64,000 nt of DNA from Gymnothorax reevesii (taxonomy: Eukaryota > Chordata > Actinopteri > Anguilliformes > Muraenidae): NCBI GenBank assembly GCA_029721435.1, contig CM056574.1, forward strand, positions 78,897,001-78,961,000, given 5' to 3'. Both the position numbers and the translations under genes were made by a program. The notes below the pieces were generated by a model. It did not search any database, was not told where the DNA came from, and worked only from the letters and a program-made list of their open reading frames with translations. Positions 8,011-20,715 of this stretch are shown piece by piece (the stretch's first letter is position 1; every line of letters begins with the position of its first letter).

Positions 8011-11000
8011 CAGGTCTCAAAAAAGTTGGGACACTTGTAAAAAGGGGCTTTAAAAGCATTGAATTTCTAAGAGAATCAGCTGAAAAAACATTTAGCAAGT
8101 AATTAAGTTAACTGTCATCTGCTGCGCTACATGATTACTGATAAAAGGGTTGTCATTGAGAGGCTGAGTTTCTCAGAAGAAAAGATGGCCAGAGGCTCTC
8201 CCACCTGTGAAGGCTTGCATAAAAAAAAATGTTGAATACTTTAAAAACACTGCTCCTCGACGTTAAATTGCAAAGGCATTGAAGGTCTCATCATCTACAG
8301 TACATGACATCATCAAAAGATTCAGAGTAACTGGAAAAATCTCTGCGTGTAAGGGACTAGGCTGAGACCTTTACTGGATGCCCTTTATCTTCGGACCCTC
8401 AGATGCCACTGCATCACTCACTGGCATGATTCTTGGGATTCTGCAATAATAGAGAAAGAAAAAACATCACTGATTATACCTAGAACTGCCACAAGGTCAT
8501 TTTGACCACCATTAGTCCCAGTGCAAAAGAATATAAATGGACTATATAGCGGCTGACTATGGAGCTAGTCAGATTGGCAGCTCAAAGCACTTGACAGTAG
8601 CCTAATACCTCACGTATGCCCATTTATGCCACACATTCATACACTGACGGCTACGCAAGGCAGTCAACTGCAACTGCATTTTGTTACTTTTTGAATGGTG
8701 TGCAGGCGCATATATAAGCAAGTTGCTGTCATGACGTCAGAATCAATTTGTTCTCCCATTTTGCAGGTAGAAATTGTGATTGTCACAGAGCTGTTCTTCT
8801 ATTCATTTAGTTTATTTAGTAAGCTGGTTAGGATTCCAGAAAAAGAAATGGATCAGAGGAAACGGATGAATGTAAGTCAGGCTTTGGCAAAGCTTCAGGA
8901 CATGAGTTCTTGTGAGTCAGATGGAGAAGAAATATCAGGGCACAGTGATGCTTCTAAGTCTAGTGAATCCGACTCCGATTTTGAAACTGAATGCGATTGT
9001 GAGCCACACGGTAAAGGTATCACAGCTGCTGGGCAAACTAAGCCTTTGATGCCAGGAAGGTCACCAAAACTGGATATTTATTCACGTCATAATGCTTAGG
9101 TTCCACAGCATAATTTCAAGTCCAAATACTTTGAAACATTTAAAATTAGCCACAATAGCCAACAAATTGAAGCTTTAAAGCTCTGACCTCTATACTATTT
9201 AATCAATGAAGAATCTTAGCAAAACACCATTTATTGTCCTCCGAATTCTGAAAGTACTTTGAAATGCTTTCACTGAGGCAACACGTCACAGCTTAGAAGT
9301 ATTACAAAGAGTGGTGCATTTTTGTCAAAAAAGAGGATGCAGTCATATTTCCACGTCATCCATGCCATGATGAAGGGAGACGCAGTAGCGCTGTGGAGAG
9401 CATGGGCTTGACTTGGGATGGAAAAATTCTGTGTTCAAGTCCTTGCCTTAGCCTGTGCAAAGTGTTCTCAGACAAAACTCTTCACTTCCACACTGCCTCA
9501 CTCTACCCAGGTGTAGAAATGGGTACCAGCAAAATTGTCAGCGAAACTTGACTGAGAGCAGTGGGAGAACCCGAGTTGGACTAGTGTCCCATCGAGGGGG
9601 TTTAGCAATACTCCTATTTGCTTCATGTCACAGAAACCAGGGTTAAACACAGGCCTGGTGGGCCTCCAGGCATGACCTCCACGCATGGTTAGAGATAGTC
9701 TTTATTCTGTCTGAGCAGCTGCTCATTTTGAAAACAAGAAGGGCACTTGGTAGAGCTCATACCTCCGCCATGCCCACATGTAAGTATTATTGGTTCTGGA
9801 TCCAGGAGAGTATCATCCAGACCAACAACAGCTGTGATTAGTTCTGCTTTTAGGGCAGATTCTATTCAGTGCTGAAATTTTATGAAAATCTGTTCATTAC
9901 ATAAGGACATACCGAATTGTTCCGAATATAAGACGATTCTGGATATGAGACTACTCCCCTTTCTCAAGTCATATTTTGGAAAAAATTGGGTTTTGATGAC
10001 AAAATCTTGTTTTATTCACTAAAGAATGATAATCATCGCAAAAATTTCTTTGAAAATACTGATAAAACAAACTGAAAGAAAAACCAATATAAAAGATTGC
10101 AGGTTGTTGTTTTGCGCCATCTATTGTTGTGAACATGTATTGAGTATAGACAAAAAACGCACACACAGGATGACTGTTATTGTTGGAAGCCTGGTCCACG
10201 GAAAATACGACGACCTCATTTCTCCGCTGTGACGTGTCTTTAATGGAACGGCGGAGGCATCAAAGATAAAACAGGGTCACTTGAGCAAAAGGAGAGAAAA
10301 TAGTAAACATGCCCGATGGACGAGAAATGTTAATTTACTGAGATTCCGCTGAGAAGTCACTGTTATGTCAAAGACGCAGAGTGCATCGTATGCCTGTTCC
10401 GTGGATATATAAAAAGCACCGTTGCCATAAACATATCTCCCCAGCGGGCCACGGTACGAAGCAGATTCCCCGTCCGTCATGGAGACATATACAGGCGTAC
10501 GAGCGATTAGGTAGTGATTGTTTTTAAATTTCATTTGATTTCATTTGACACACTCTTTTTACTTGAACAAAAGATTGACTGCAATTCCGCACCATGCTTT
10601 CTGTTAACGTTCTGACAAAATGTGCCAGCCCTCCATGCTGAGGGTCGGGCGTGTAAAGTCACCGAACAGGCCTTGTGGTGACGTGTCTTAAATGGAACAC
10701 CCGAGGCGTCATAAATCAGACCGGGTCACTTGAGCAGAAGAAAACAAAGGAGTAAACAAGCCCGATGGATGAGAGGTTGGAATTCTCTTGGATTCTGCTG
10801 AGAAGTCGCAGTGACGTCAAAGAGCCAGAGTGCATCGAATGTTCAATTTGTTGCTATAACAACAGCACCGTTGCTATAAACAACTCTGCCCAGGGGGCCG
10901 ACGGAAGAATGCTGATTCTCAGTCCGTGTCCAATGCTCATGGAAACATGTCCAGGTGTACGTGCGATTTGGCAGTAATTTTATTTTTATGAAATGAGATT

Positions 11001-11186
11001 TTAATTGACTCACTCTTTGTTTAAACAAAAAAATGACCGCTATTCAGTAGCATGCTTTCTGTATATGTATTGACAAAATGTGCCTGCCCTCCACTTAGCC
11101 GTCGGGCTTGTCTTGTGACCAGACAGACTGTCCGCTGTGACGTGTCTTAAATGGATCAGCGGAGGTTTCAAATTCTTCGGCAGCTA
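8011..11186 (+). repeat. Monomer M2, class A
   Basis: Tc1 remnant 8011-8434, SINE 9376-9676, sub-repeats 10216-11184. The AATAAA of other units is changed to AAAAAA here (~9328), and the palindromic AGGTCA site has one mismatch (8494-8508). Its 3' end (GAAATGAGATT, TTCTTCGG, GCAACATGATT) is shared with M8, consistent with M2 being position 6 of an earlier higher-order copy. Confidence 0.93.
8848..9099 (+). CDS. piggyBac-like N-terminal fragment, M2 copy
   Basis: 83 codons; R51C (CGT to TGT, a CpG transition). Its downstream AATAAA is lost. Confidence 0.35.
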   Translation: MDQRKRMNVSQALAKLQDMSSCESDGEEISGHSDASKSSESDSDFETECDCEPHGKGITAAGQTKPLMPGRSPKLDIYSRHNA

Positions 11187-14100
11187 CAGGTCTCAAAAAA
11201 GTTGGGACACTTGTAAAAAGGGGCTTTAAAAGCATTGAATTTCCAAGAGAATCAGCTGAAAGAACATTTAGCAAGTAATTAAGTTAACTGTCATCTGCTG
11301 CGCAACATGATTACTTATAAAAGGGTTGTCATTGAGAGGCTGAGTTTCTCAGAAGTAAAGATGTCCAGAGGCTCTCCCACCTGTGAAGGCTTGCATAAAA
11401 AAAAATGTTGAATACTTTAAAAACACTGCTCCTCGACGTTAAATTGCAAAGGCATTGAAGGTCTCATCATTTTCAGTACATGACAACATCAAAAGATTCA
11501 GAGTAACTGGAAAAATGTCTGCGTGTAAGGGACTAGGCCGAGACCTTTACTGGATGCCCTTTATCTTTGGACCCTCAGATGCCACTGCATCACTCACTGG
11601 CATGATTCTTGGGATTCTGCAATAATAGAGAAAGAAAAAACATCACTGATTATACCTAGAACTGCCACAAGGTCATTTTGACCTCCATTAGTCCCAGTGC
11701 AAAAAAATGTAAATGGACTATATAGCGGCTGACTATGGAGCTAGTCAGATTGGCAGCTCAAAGCACTTGACAGTAGCCTAATACCTCACGTATGCCCATT
11801 TATGCAACACATTCATACACTGACGGCTACGCAAGGCAGTCAACTGCAACTGCATTTTGTTACTTTTTGAATGGTGTGCAGGCGCATATATAAGCCAGTT
11901 GCTGTCATGACGTCAGAATCAATTTGTTCTCCCATTTTGCAGGTAGAAATTGTGATTGTCACAGAGCTGTTCTTCTATTCATTTAGTTTATTTAGTAAGC
12001 TGGTTAGGATTCCAGAAAAAGAAATGGATCAGAGGAAACGGATGAATGTAAGTCAGGCTTTGGCAAAGCTTCAGGACATGAGTTCTTGTGAGTCAGATGG
12101 AGAAGAAATATCAGGGCACAGTGATGCTTCTAAGTCTAGTGAATCCGACTCTGATTTTGAAACTGAATGCGATCGTGAGCCACACGGTAAAGGTATCACA
12201 GCTGCTGGGCAAACTAAGCCTTTGATGCCAGGAAGGTCACCAAAACTGGATATTTATTCACGTCATAATGCTTAGGTTCCACAGCATAATTTCAAGTCCA
12301 AATACTTTGAAACATTTAAAATTAGCCACAATAGCCAACAAATTGAAGCTTTAAAGCTCTGACCTCTATACTATTTAATCAATGAAGAATCTTAGCAAAA
12401 CACCATTTATTGTCCTCCGAATTCTGAAAGTACTTTGAAATGCTTTCACTGAGGCAACACGTCACAGCTTAGAAGTATTACAAAGAGTGGTGCATTTTTG
12501 TCAATAAAGAGGATGCAGTCATATTTCCACGTCATCCATGCCATGATGAAGGGAGACGCAGTAGCGCTGTGGAGAGCATGGGCTTGACTTGGGATGGAAA
12601 AATTCTGTGTTCAAGTCCTTGCCTTAGCCTGTGCAAAGTGTTCTCAGACAAAACTCTTCACTTCCACACTGCCTCACTCTACCCAGGTGTAGAAATGGGT
12701 ACCAGCAAAATTGTCAGCGAAACTTGACTGAGAGCAGTGGGAGAACCCGAGTTGGACTAGTGTCCCATCGAGGGGGTTTAGCAATACTCCTATTTGCTTC
12801 ATGTCACAGAAACCAGGGTTAAACACAGGCCTGGTGGGCCTCCAGGCATGACCTCCACGCATGGTTAGAAATAGTCTTTATTCTGTCTGAGCAGCTGCTC
12901 ATTTTGAAAACAAGAAGGGCACTGGGTAGAGCTCATACCTCCGCCATGCCCACATGTAAGTATTATTGGTTCTGGATCCAGGAGAGTATCATCCAGACCA
13001 ACAACAGCTGTGATTAGTTCTGCTTTTAGGGCAGATTCTATTCAGTGCTGAAATTTTATTAAAATCTGTTCATTACATAAGGACATACCGAATTGTTCCG
13101 AATATAAGACGATTCTGGATATGAGACTACTCCCCTTTCTCAAGTCATATTTTGGAAAAAATTGGGTTTTGATGACAAAATCTTGTTTTATTCACTAAAG
13201 AATGATAATCATCGCAAAAATTTCTTTGAAAATACTGATAAAACAAACTGAAAGAAAAACCAATATAAAAGATTGCAGGCTGTTGTTTTGCGCCATCTAT
13301 TGTTGTGAACATGTATTGAGTATAGACAAAAAACGCACACACAGGATGACTGTTATTGTTGGAAGCCTGGTCCACGGAAAATACGACGACCTCATTTCTC
13401 CGCTGTGACGTGTCTTTAATGGAACGGCGGAGGCATCAAAGATAAAACAGGGTCACTTGAGCAAAAGGAGAGAAAATAGTAAACATGCCCGATGGACGAG
13501 AAATGTTAATTTACTGAGATTCCGCTGAGAAGTCACTGTTATGTCAAAGACGCAGAGTGCATCGTATGCCTGTTCCGTGGATATATAAAAAGCACCGTTG
13601 CCATAAACATATCTCCCCAGCGGGCCACGGTACGAAGCAGATTCCCCGTCCGTCATGGAGACATATACAGGCGTACGTGCGATTAGGTAGTGATTGTTTT
13701 TAAATTTCATTTGATTTCATTTGACACACTCTTTTTACTTGAACAAAAGATTGACTGCAATTCCGCACCATGCTTCCTGTTAACGTTCTGACAAAATGTG
13801 CCAGCCCTCCATGCTGAGGGTCGGGCGTGTAAAGTCACCGAACAGGCCTTGTGGTGACGTGTCTTAAATGGAACACCCGAGGCGTCATAAATCAGACCGG
13901 GTCACTTGAGCAGAAGAAAACAAAGGAGTAAACAAGCCCGATGGATGAGAGGTTCGAATTCTCTTGGATTCTGCTGAGAAGTCGCAGTGACGTCAAAGAG
14001 CCAGAGTGCATCGAATGTTCAATTTGTTGCTATAACAACAGCACCGTTGCTAGAAACAACTCTGCCCAGGGGGCCGACGGAAGAATCCTGATTCTCAGTC

Positions 14101-14362
14101 CGTGTCCAATGCTCATGGAAACATGTCCAGGTGTACGTGCGATTTGGCAGTAATTTTATTTTTATGAAATTAGATTTTAATTGACTCACTCTTTGTTTCA
14201 ACAAAAAAATGACCGCTATTCAGTAGCATGCTTTCTGTATATGTATTGACAAAATGTGCCTGCCCTCCACTCAGCCGTCGGGCTTGTCTTGTGACCAGAC
14301 AGACTGTCCGCTGTGACGTGTCTTAAATGGATCAGCGGAGGTTTCAAATTCTCCGGCAGCTA
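11187..14362 (+). repeat. Monomer M3, class A, higher-order position 1
   Basis: Tc1 remnant 11187-11610, SINE 12552-12852, sub-repeats 13392-14360. Class A markers: TTTTATTCACTAAAG, GTATAGACAAAAAACGC and CGACCTCATTTC. Private marker GCTAGAAACAAC at ~14049, shared only with M9. Confidence 0.93.
12024..12275 (+). CDS. Acidic 83-residue reading frame, piggyBac N-terminus-like (consensus copy, M3)
   Basis: The protein begins MDQRKRMNVSQALAKLQ. Residues 18-53 are Ser/Asp/Glu-rich (CESDGEE, SSESDSDFETECD), and it ends with a basic tail (GRSPKL, YSRHNA). A short helix-forming start followed by an acidic, serine-rich stretch is typical of the unstructured N-terminus of piggyBac-type transposases (PGBD-like). 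No DDD catalytic domain follows. The frame is open a further 51 codons upstream to a Met at 11871, but that stretch contains the TATA motif, so the Met at 12024 is the likelier start. A consensus splice donor (GTAAGT) lies at codons 8-10. AATAAA follows ~230 bases after the stop. The function and expression are unknown; it may be a relic kept open by array homogenisation. Confidence 0.4.
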   Translation: MDQRKRMNVSQALAKLQDMSSCESDGEEISGHSDASKSSESDSDFETECDREPHGKGITAAGQTKPLMPGRSPKLDIYSRHNA

Positions 14363-17300
14363 CAGGTCTCAAAAAAGTTGGGACACTTGTAAAAAGGGGC
14401 TTTAAAAGCATTGAATTTCCAAGAGAATCAGCTGAAAGAACATTTAGCAAGTAATTAAGTTAACTGTCATCTGCTGCGCAATATGATTACTTATAAAAGG
14501 GTTGTCATTGAGAGGCTGAGTTTCTCAGAAGTAAAGATGTCCAGAGGCTCTCCCACCTGTGAAGGCTTGCATAAAAAAAAATGTTGAATACTTTAAAAAC
14601 ACTGCTCCTCGACGTTAAATTGCAAAGGCATTGAAGGTCTCATCATTTTCAGTACATGACAACATCAAAAGATTCAGAGTAACTGGAAAAATGTCTGCGT
14701 GTAAGGGACTAGGCCGAGACCTTTACTGGATGCCCTTTATCTTTGGACCCTCAGATGCCACTGCATCACTCACTGGCATGATTCTTGGGATTCTGCAATA
14801 AAAGAGAAAGAAAAAACATCACTGATTATACCTAGAACTGCCACAAGGTCATTTTGACCTCCATTAGTCCCAGTGCAAAAAAATGTAAATGGACTATATA
14901 GCGGCTGACTATGGAGCTAGTCAGATTGGCAGGTCAAAGCACTTGACAGTAGCCTAATACCTCACGTATGCCCATTTATGCAACACATTCATACACTGAC
15001 GGCTACGCAAGGCAGTCAACTGCAACTGCATTTTGTTACTTTTTGAATGGTGTGCAGGCGCATATATAAGCCAGTTGCTGTCATGACGTCAGAATCAATT
15101 TGTTCTCCCATTTTGCAGGTAGAAATTGTGATTGTCACAGAGCTGTTCTTCTATTCATTTAGTTTATTTAGTAAGCTGGTTAGGATTCCAGAAAAAGAAA
15201 TGGATCAGAGGAAACGGATGAATGTAAGTCAGGCTTTGGCAAAGCTTCAGGACATGAGTTCTTGTGAGTCAGATGGAGAAGAAATATCAGGGCACAGTGA
15301 TGCTTCTAAGTCTAGTGAATCCGACTCCGATTTTGAAACTGAATGCGATCGTGAGCCACACGGTAAAGGTATCACAGCTGCTGGGCAAACTAAGCCTTTG
15401 ATGCCAGGAAGGTCACCAAAACTGGATATTTATTCACGTCATAATGCTTAGGTTCCACAGCATAATTTCAAGTCCAAATACTTTGAAACATTTAAAATTA
15501 GCCACAATAGCCAACAAATTGAAGCTTTAAAGCTCTGACCTCTATACTATTTAATCAATGAAGAATCTTAGCAAAACACCATTTATTGTCCTCCGAATTC
15601 TGAAAGTACTTTGAAATGCTTTCACTGAGGCAACACGTCACAGCTTAGAAGTATTACAAGAGTGGTGCATTTTTGTCAATAAAGAGGATGCAGTCATATT
15701 TCCACGTCATCCATGCCATGATGAAGGGAGACGCAGTAGCGCTGTGGAGAGCATGGGCTTGACTTGGGATGGAAAAATTCTGTGTTCAAGTCCTTGCCTT
15801 AGCCTGTGCAAAGTGTTCTCAGGCAAAACTCTTCACTTCCACACTGCCTCACTCTACCCAGGTGTACAAATGGGTACCAGCAAAATTGTCAGCGAAACTT
15901 GACTGAGAGCAGTGGGAGAACCCGAGTTGGACTAGTGTCCCATCGAGGGGGTTTAGCAATACTCCTATTTGCTTCATGTCACAGAAACCAGGGTTAAACA
16001 CAGGCCTGGTGGGCCTCCAGGCATGACCTCCACGCATGGTTAGAAATAGTCTTTATTCCGTCTGAGAAGCTGCTCATTTTGAAAACAAGAAGGGCACTTG
16101 GTAGAGCTCATACCTCCGCCATGCCCACATGTAAGTATTATTGGTTCTGGATCCAGGAGAGTATCATCCAGACCAACAACAGCTGTGATTAGTTCTGATT
16201 TTAGGGCAGATTCTATTCAGTGCTGAAATTTTATGAAAATCTGTTCATTACATAAGGACATACCGAATTGTTCCGAATATAAGACCATTCTGGATATGAG
16301 ACTACTCCCCTTTCTCAAGTCATATTTTAGAAAAAATAGGGTTTTGATGACAAAATCTTGTTTTAGTCACTAAAGAATGATAATCATCGCAAAAATTTCT
16401 TTGAAAATACTGATAAAACAAACTGAAAGAAAAACCAATATAAAAGATTGCAGGCTGTTGTTTTGCGCCATCTATTGTTGTGAACATGTATTGAGTATAG
16501 ACTATAAAACGCACACACAGGATGACTGTTATTGTTGGAAGCCTGGTCCACGGAAAATACGACGACGCCATTTCTCCGCTGTGACGTGTCTTTAATGGAA
16601 CGGCGGAGGCGTCAAAGTTAAAACAGGGTCACTTGAGCAAAAGGAGAGAAAATAGTAAACATGCCCGATGGACGAGAGATGTTAATTTACTGAGATTCCG
16701 CTGAGAAGTCACTGTTATGTCAAAGACGCAGAGTGCATCGTATGCCTGTTCCGTGGATATATAAAAAGCACCGTTGCCATAAACATATCTCCCCAGCGGG
16801 CCACGGTACGAAGCAGATTCCCCGTCCGTCATGGAGACGTATACAGGCGTACGTGCGATTAGGTAGTGATTGTTTTTAAATTTCATTTGATTTCATTTGA
16901 CACACTCTTTTTACTTGAACAAAAGATTGACTGCAATTCCGCACCATGCTTTCTGTTAACGTTCTGACAAAATGTGCCAGCCCTCCATGCTGAGGGTCGG
17001 GCGTGTAAAGTCACCGAACAGGCCTTGTGGTGACGTGTCTTAAATGGAACACCCGAGGCGTCATAAATCAGACCGGGTCACTTGAGCAGAAGAAAACAAA
17101 GGAGTAAACAAGCCCGATGGATGAGAGGTTCGAATTCTCTTGGATTCTGCTGAGAAGTCGCAGTGACGTCAAAGAGCCAGAGTGCATCGAATGTTCAATT
17201 TGTTGCTATAACAACAGCACCGTTGCTATAAACAACTCTGCCCAGGGGGCCGACGGAAGAATGCTGATTCTCAGTCCGTGTCCAATGCTCATGGAAACAT

Positions 17301-17539
17301 GTCCAGGTGTACGTGCGATTTGGCAGTGATTTTCTTTTTATGAAATTAGATTTTAATTGACTCACTCTTTGTTTAAACAAAAAAAATGACCGCTATTCAG
17401 TAGCATGCTTTCTGTTTATGTATTGACAAAATGTGCCTGCCCTCCACTTAGCCGTCGGGCTTGTCTTGTGACCAGACAGACTGTCCGCTGTGACGTGTCT
17501 TAAATGGATCAACGGAGGTTTCAAATTCTCCGGCAGCTA
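14363..17539 (+). repeat. Monomer M4, class B, higher-order position 2
   Basis: Tc1 remnant 14363-14786, SINE 15727-16027, sub-repeats 16568-17537. Class B markers: TTTTAGTCACTAAAG, ACTATAAAACGC and CGACGCCATTTC. It has TTACAAGAG (one base short) before the SINE, and GATCAACGGAGG at ~17508, shared with M10. Confidence 0.93.
15200..15451 (+). CDS. piggyBac-like N-terminal fragment, M4 copy
   Basis: 83 codons, protein identical to the M3 copy. Confidence 0.35.
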   Translation: MDQRKRMNVSQALAKLQDMSSCESDGEEISGHSDASKSSESDSDFETECDREPHGKGITAAGQTKPLMPGRSPKLDIYSRHNA

Positions 17540-20500
17540 CAGGTCTCAAAAAAGTTGGGACACTTGTAAAAAGGGGCTTTAAAAGCATTGAATTTCTAAG
17601 AGAATCAGCTGAAAGAACATTTAGCAAGTAATTAAGTTAACTGTCATCTGCTGCGCAACATGATTACTTATGAAAGGGTTGTCATTGAGAGGCTGAGTTT
17701 CTCAGAAGTAAAGATGGCCAGAGGCTCTCCCACCTGTGAAGGCTTGCATAAAAAAAAATGTTGAATACTTTAAAAACACTGCTCCTCGACGTTAAATTGC
17801 AAAGGCATTGAAGGTCTCATCATCTTCAGTACATGACATCATCAAAAGATTCAGAGTAACTGGAAAAATCTCTGCGTGTAAGGGACTAGGCCGAGACCTT
17901 TACTGGATGCCCTTTATCTTTGGACCCTCAGATGCCACTGCATCACTCACTGGCATGATTCTTGGGATTCTGCAATAATAGAGAAAGAAAAAACATCACT
18001 GATTATACCTAGAACTGCCACAAGGTCATTTTGACCTCCATTAGTCCCAGTGCAAAAAAATGTAAATGGACTATATAGCGGCTGACTATGGAGCTAGTCA
18101 GATTGGCAGCTCAAAGCACTTGACAGTAGCCTAATACCTCACGTATGCCCATTTATGCAACACATTCATACACTGACGGCTACGCAAGGCAGTCAGCTGC
18201 AACTGCATTTTGTTACTTTTTGAATGGTGTGCAGGCGCATATATAAGCCAGTTGCTGTCATGACGTCAGAATCAATTTGTTCTCCCATTTTGCAGGTAGA
18301 AATTGTGATTGTCACAGAGCTGTTCTTCTATACATTTAGTTTATTTAGTAAGCTGGTTAGGATTCCAGAAAAAGAAATGGATCAGAGGAAACGGATGAAT
18401 GTAAGTCAGGCTTTGGCAAAGCTTCAGGACATGAGTTCTTGTGAGTCAGATGGAGAAGAAATATCAGGGCACAGTGATGCTTCTAAGTCTAGTGAATCCG
18501 ACTCCGATTTTGAAACTGAATGCGATCGTGAGCCACACGGTAAAGGTATCACAGCTGCTGGGCAAACTAAGCCTTTGATGCCAGGAAGGTCACCAAAACT
18601 GGATATTTATTCACGTCATAATGCTTAGGTTCCACAGCATAATTTCAAGTCCAAATACTTTGAAACATTTAAAATTAGCCACAATAGCCAACAAATTGAA
18701 GCTTTAAAGCTCTGACCTCTATACTATTTAATCAATGAAGAATCTTAGCAAAACACCATTTATTGTCCTCCGAATTCTGAAAGTACTTTGAAATGCTTTC
18801 ACTGAGGCAACACGTCACAGCTTAGAAGTATTACAAAGAGTGGTGCATTTTTGTCAATAAAGAGGATGCAGTCATATTTCCACGTCATCCATGCCATGAT
18901 GAAGGGAGACGCAGTAGCGCTGTGGAGAGCATGGGCTTGACTTGGGATGGAAAAATTCTGTGTTCAAGTCCTTGCCTTAGCCTGTGCAAAGTGTTCTCAG
19001 ACAAAACTCTTCACTTCCACACTGCCTCACTCTACCCAGGTGTAGAAATGGGTACCAGCAAAATTGTCAGCGAAACTTGACTGAGAGCAGTGGGAGAACC
19101 CGAGTTGGACTAGTGTCCCATCGAGGGGGTTTAGCAATACTCCTATTTGCTTCATGTCACAGAAACCAGGGTTAAACACAGGCCTGGTGGGCCTCCAGGC
19201 ATGACCTCCACGCATGGTTAGAAATAGTCTTTATTCTGTCTGAGCAGCTGCTCATTTTGAAAACAAGAAGGGCACTGGGTAGAGCTCATACCTCCGCCAT
19301 GCCCACATGTAAGTATTATTGGTTCTGGATCCAGGAGAGTATCATCCAGACCAACAACAGCTGTGATTAGTTCTGCTTTTAGGGCAGATTCTATTCAGTG
19401 CTGAAATTTTATTAAAATCTGTTCATTACATAAGGACATACCGAATTGTTCCGAATATAAGACGATTCTGGATATGAGACTACTCCCCTTTCTCAAGTCA
19501 TATTTTGGAAAAAATTGGGTTTTGATGACAAAATCTTGTTTTATTCACTAAAGAATGATAATCATCGCAAAAATTTCTTTGAAAATACTGATAAAACAAA
19601 CTGAAAGAAAAACCAATATAAAAGATTGCAGGCTGTTGTTTTGCGCCATCTATTGTTGTGAACATGTATTGAGTATAGACAAAAAACGCACACACAGGAT
19701 GACTGTTATTGTTGGAAGCCTGGTCCACGGAAAATACGACGACCTCATTTCTCCGCTGTGACGTGTCTTTAATGGAACGGCGGAGGCATCAAAGATAAAA
19801 CAGGGTCACTTGAGCAAAAGGAGAGAAAATAGTAAACATGCCCGATGGACGAGAAATGTTAATTTACTGAGATTCCGCTGAGAAGTCACTGTTATGTCAA
19901 AGACGCAGAGTGCATCGTATGCCTGTTCCGTGGATATATAAAAAGCACCGTTGCCAAAAACATATCTCCCCAGCGGGCCACGGTACGAAGCAGATTCCCC
20001 GTCCGTCATGGAGACATATACAGGCGTACGTGCGATTAGGTAGTGATTGTTTTTAAATTTCATTTGATTTCATTTGACACACTCTTTTTACTTGAACAAA
20101 AGATTGACTGCAATTCCGCACCATGCTTCCTGTTAACGTTCTGACAAAATGTGCCAGCCCTCCATGCTGAGGGTCGGGCGTGTAAAGTCACCGAACAGGC
20201 CTTGTGGTGACGTGTCTTAAATGGAACACCCGAGGCGTCATAAATCAGACCGGGTCACTTGAGCAGAAGAAAACAAAGGAGTAAACAAGCCCGATGGATG
20301 AGAGGTTCGAATTCTCTTGGATTCTGCTGAGAAGTCGCAGTGACGTCAAAGAGCCAGAGTGCATCGAATGTTCAATTTGTTGCTATAACAACAGCACCGT
20401 TGCTATAAACAACTCTGCCCAGGGGGCCGACGGAAGAATCCTGATTCTCAGTCCGTGTCCAATGCTCATGGAAACATGTCCAGGTGTACGTGCGATTTGG

Positions 20501-20715
20501 CAGTAATTTTATTTTTATGAAATTAGATTTTAATTGACTCACTCTTTGTTTCAACAAAAAAATGACCGCTATTCAGTAGCATGCTTTCTGTATATGTATT
20601 GACAAAATGTGCCTGCCCTCCACTCAGCCGTCGGGCTTGTCTTGTGACCAGACAGACTGTCCGCTGTGACGTGTCTTAAATGGATCAGCGGAGGTTTCAA
20701 ATTCTCCGGCAGCTA
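17540..20715 (+). repeat. Monomer M5, class A, higher-order position 3
   Basis: Tc1 remnant 17540-17963, SINE 18905-19205, sub-repeats 19745-20713. CTATACATTTAG at ~18328 (T to A, upstream of the frame's Met) is shared only with M11. Confidence 0.93.
18377..18628 (+). CDS. piggyBac-like N-terminal fragment, M5 copy
   Basis: Protein identical to the M3 copy. The one T-to-A change typical of M5 lies upstream of this Met. Confidence 0.35.
   Translation: MDQRKRMNVSQALAKLQDMSSCESDGEEISGHSDASKSSESDSDFETECDREPHGKGITAAGQTKPLMPGRSPKLDIYSRHNA

Noticed and set aside
11871..12023. Upstream Met giving a 134-residue protein
   Set aside because: This stretch overlaps the TATA motif, CRE and an acceptor-like site, so it would not be in a TATA-started transcript. 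Its residues also look like translated non-coding DNA.
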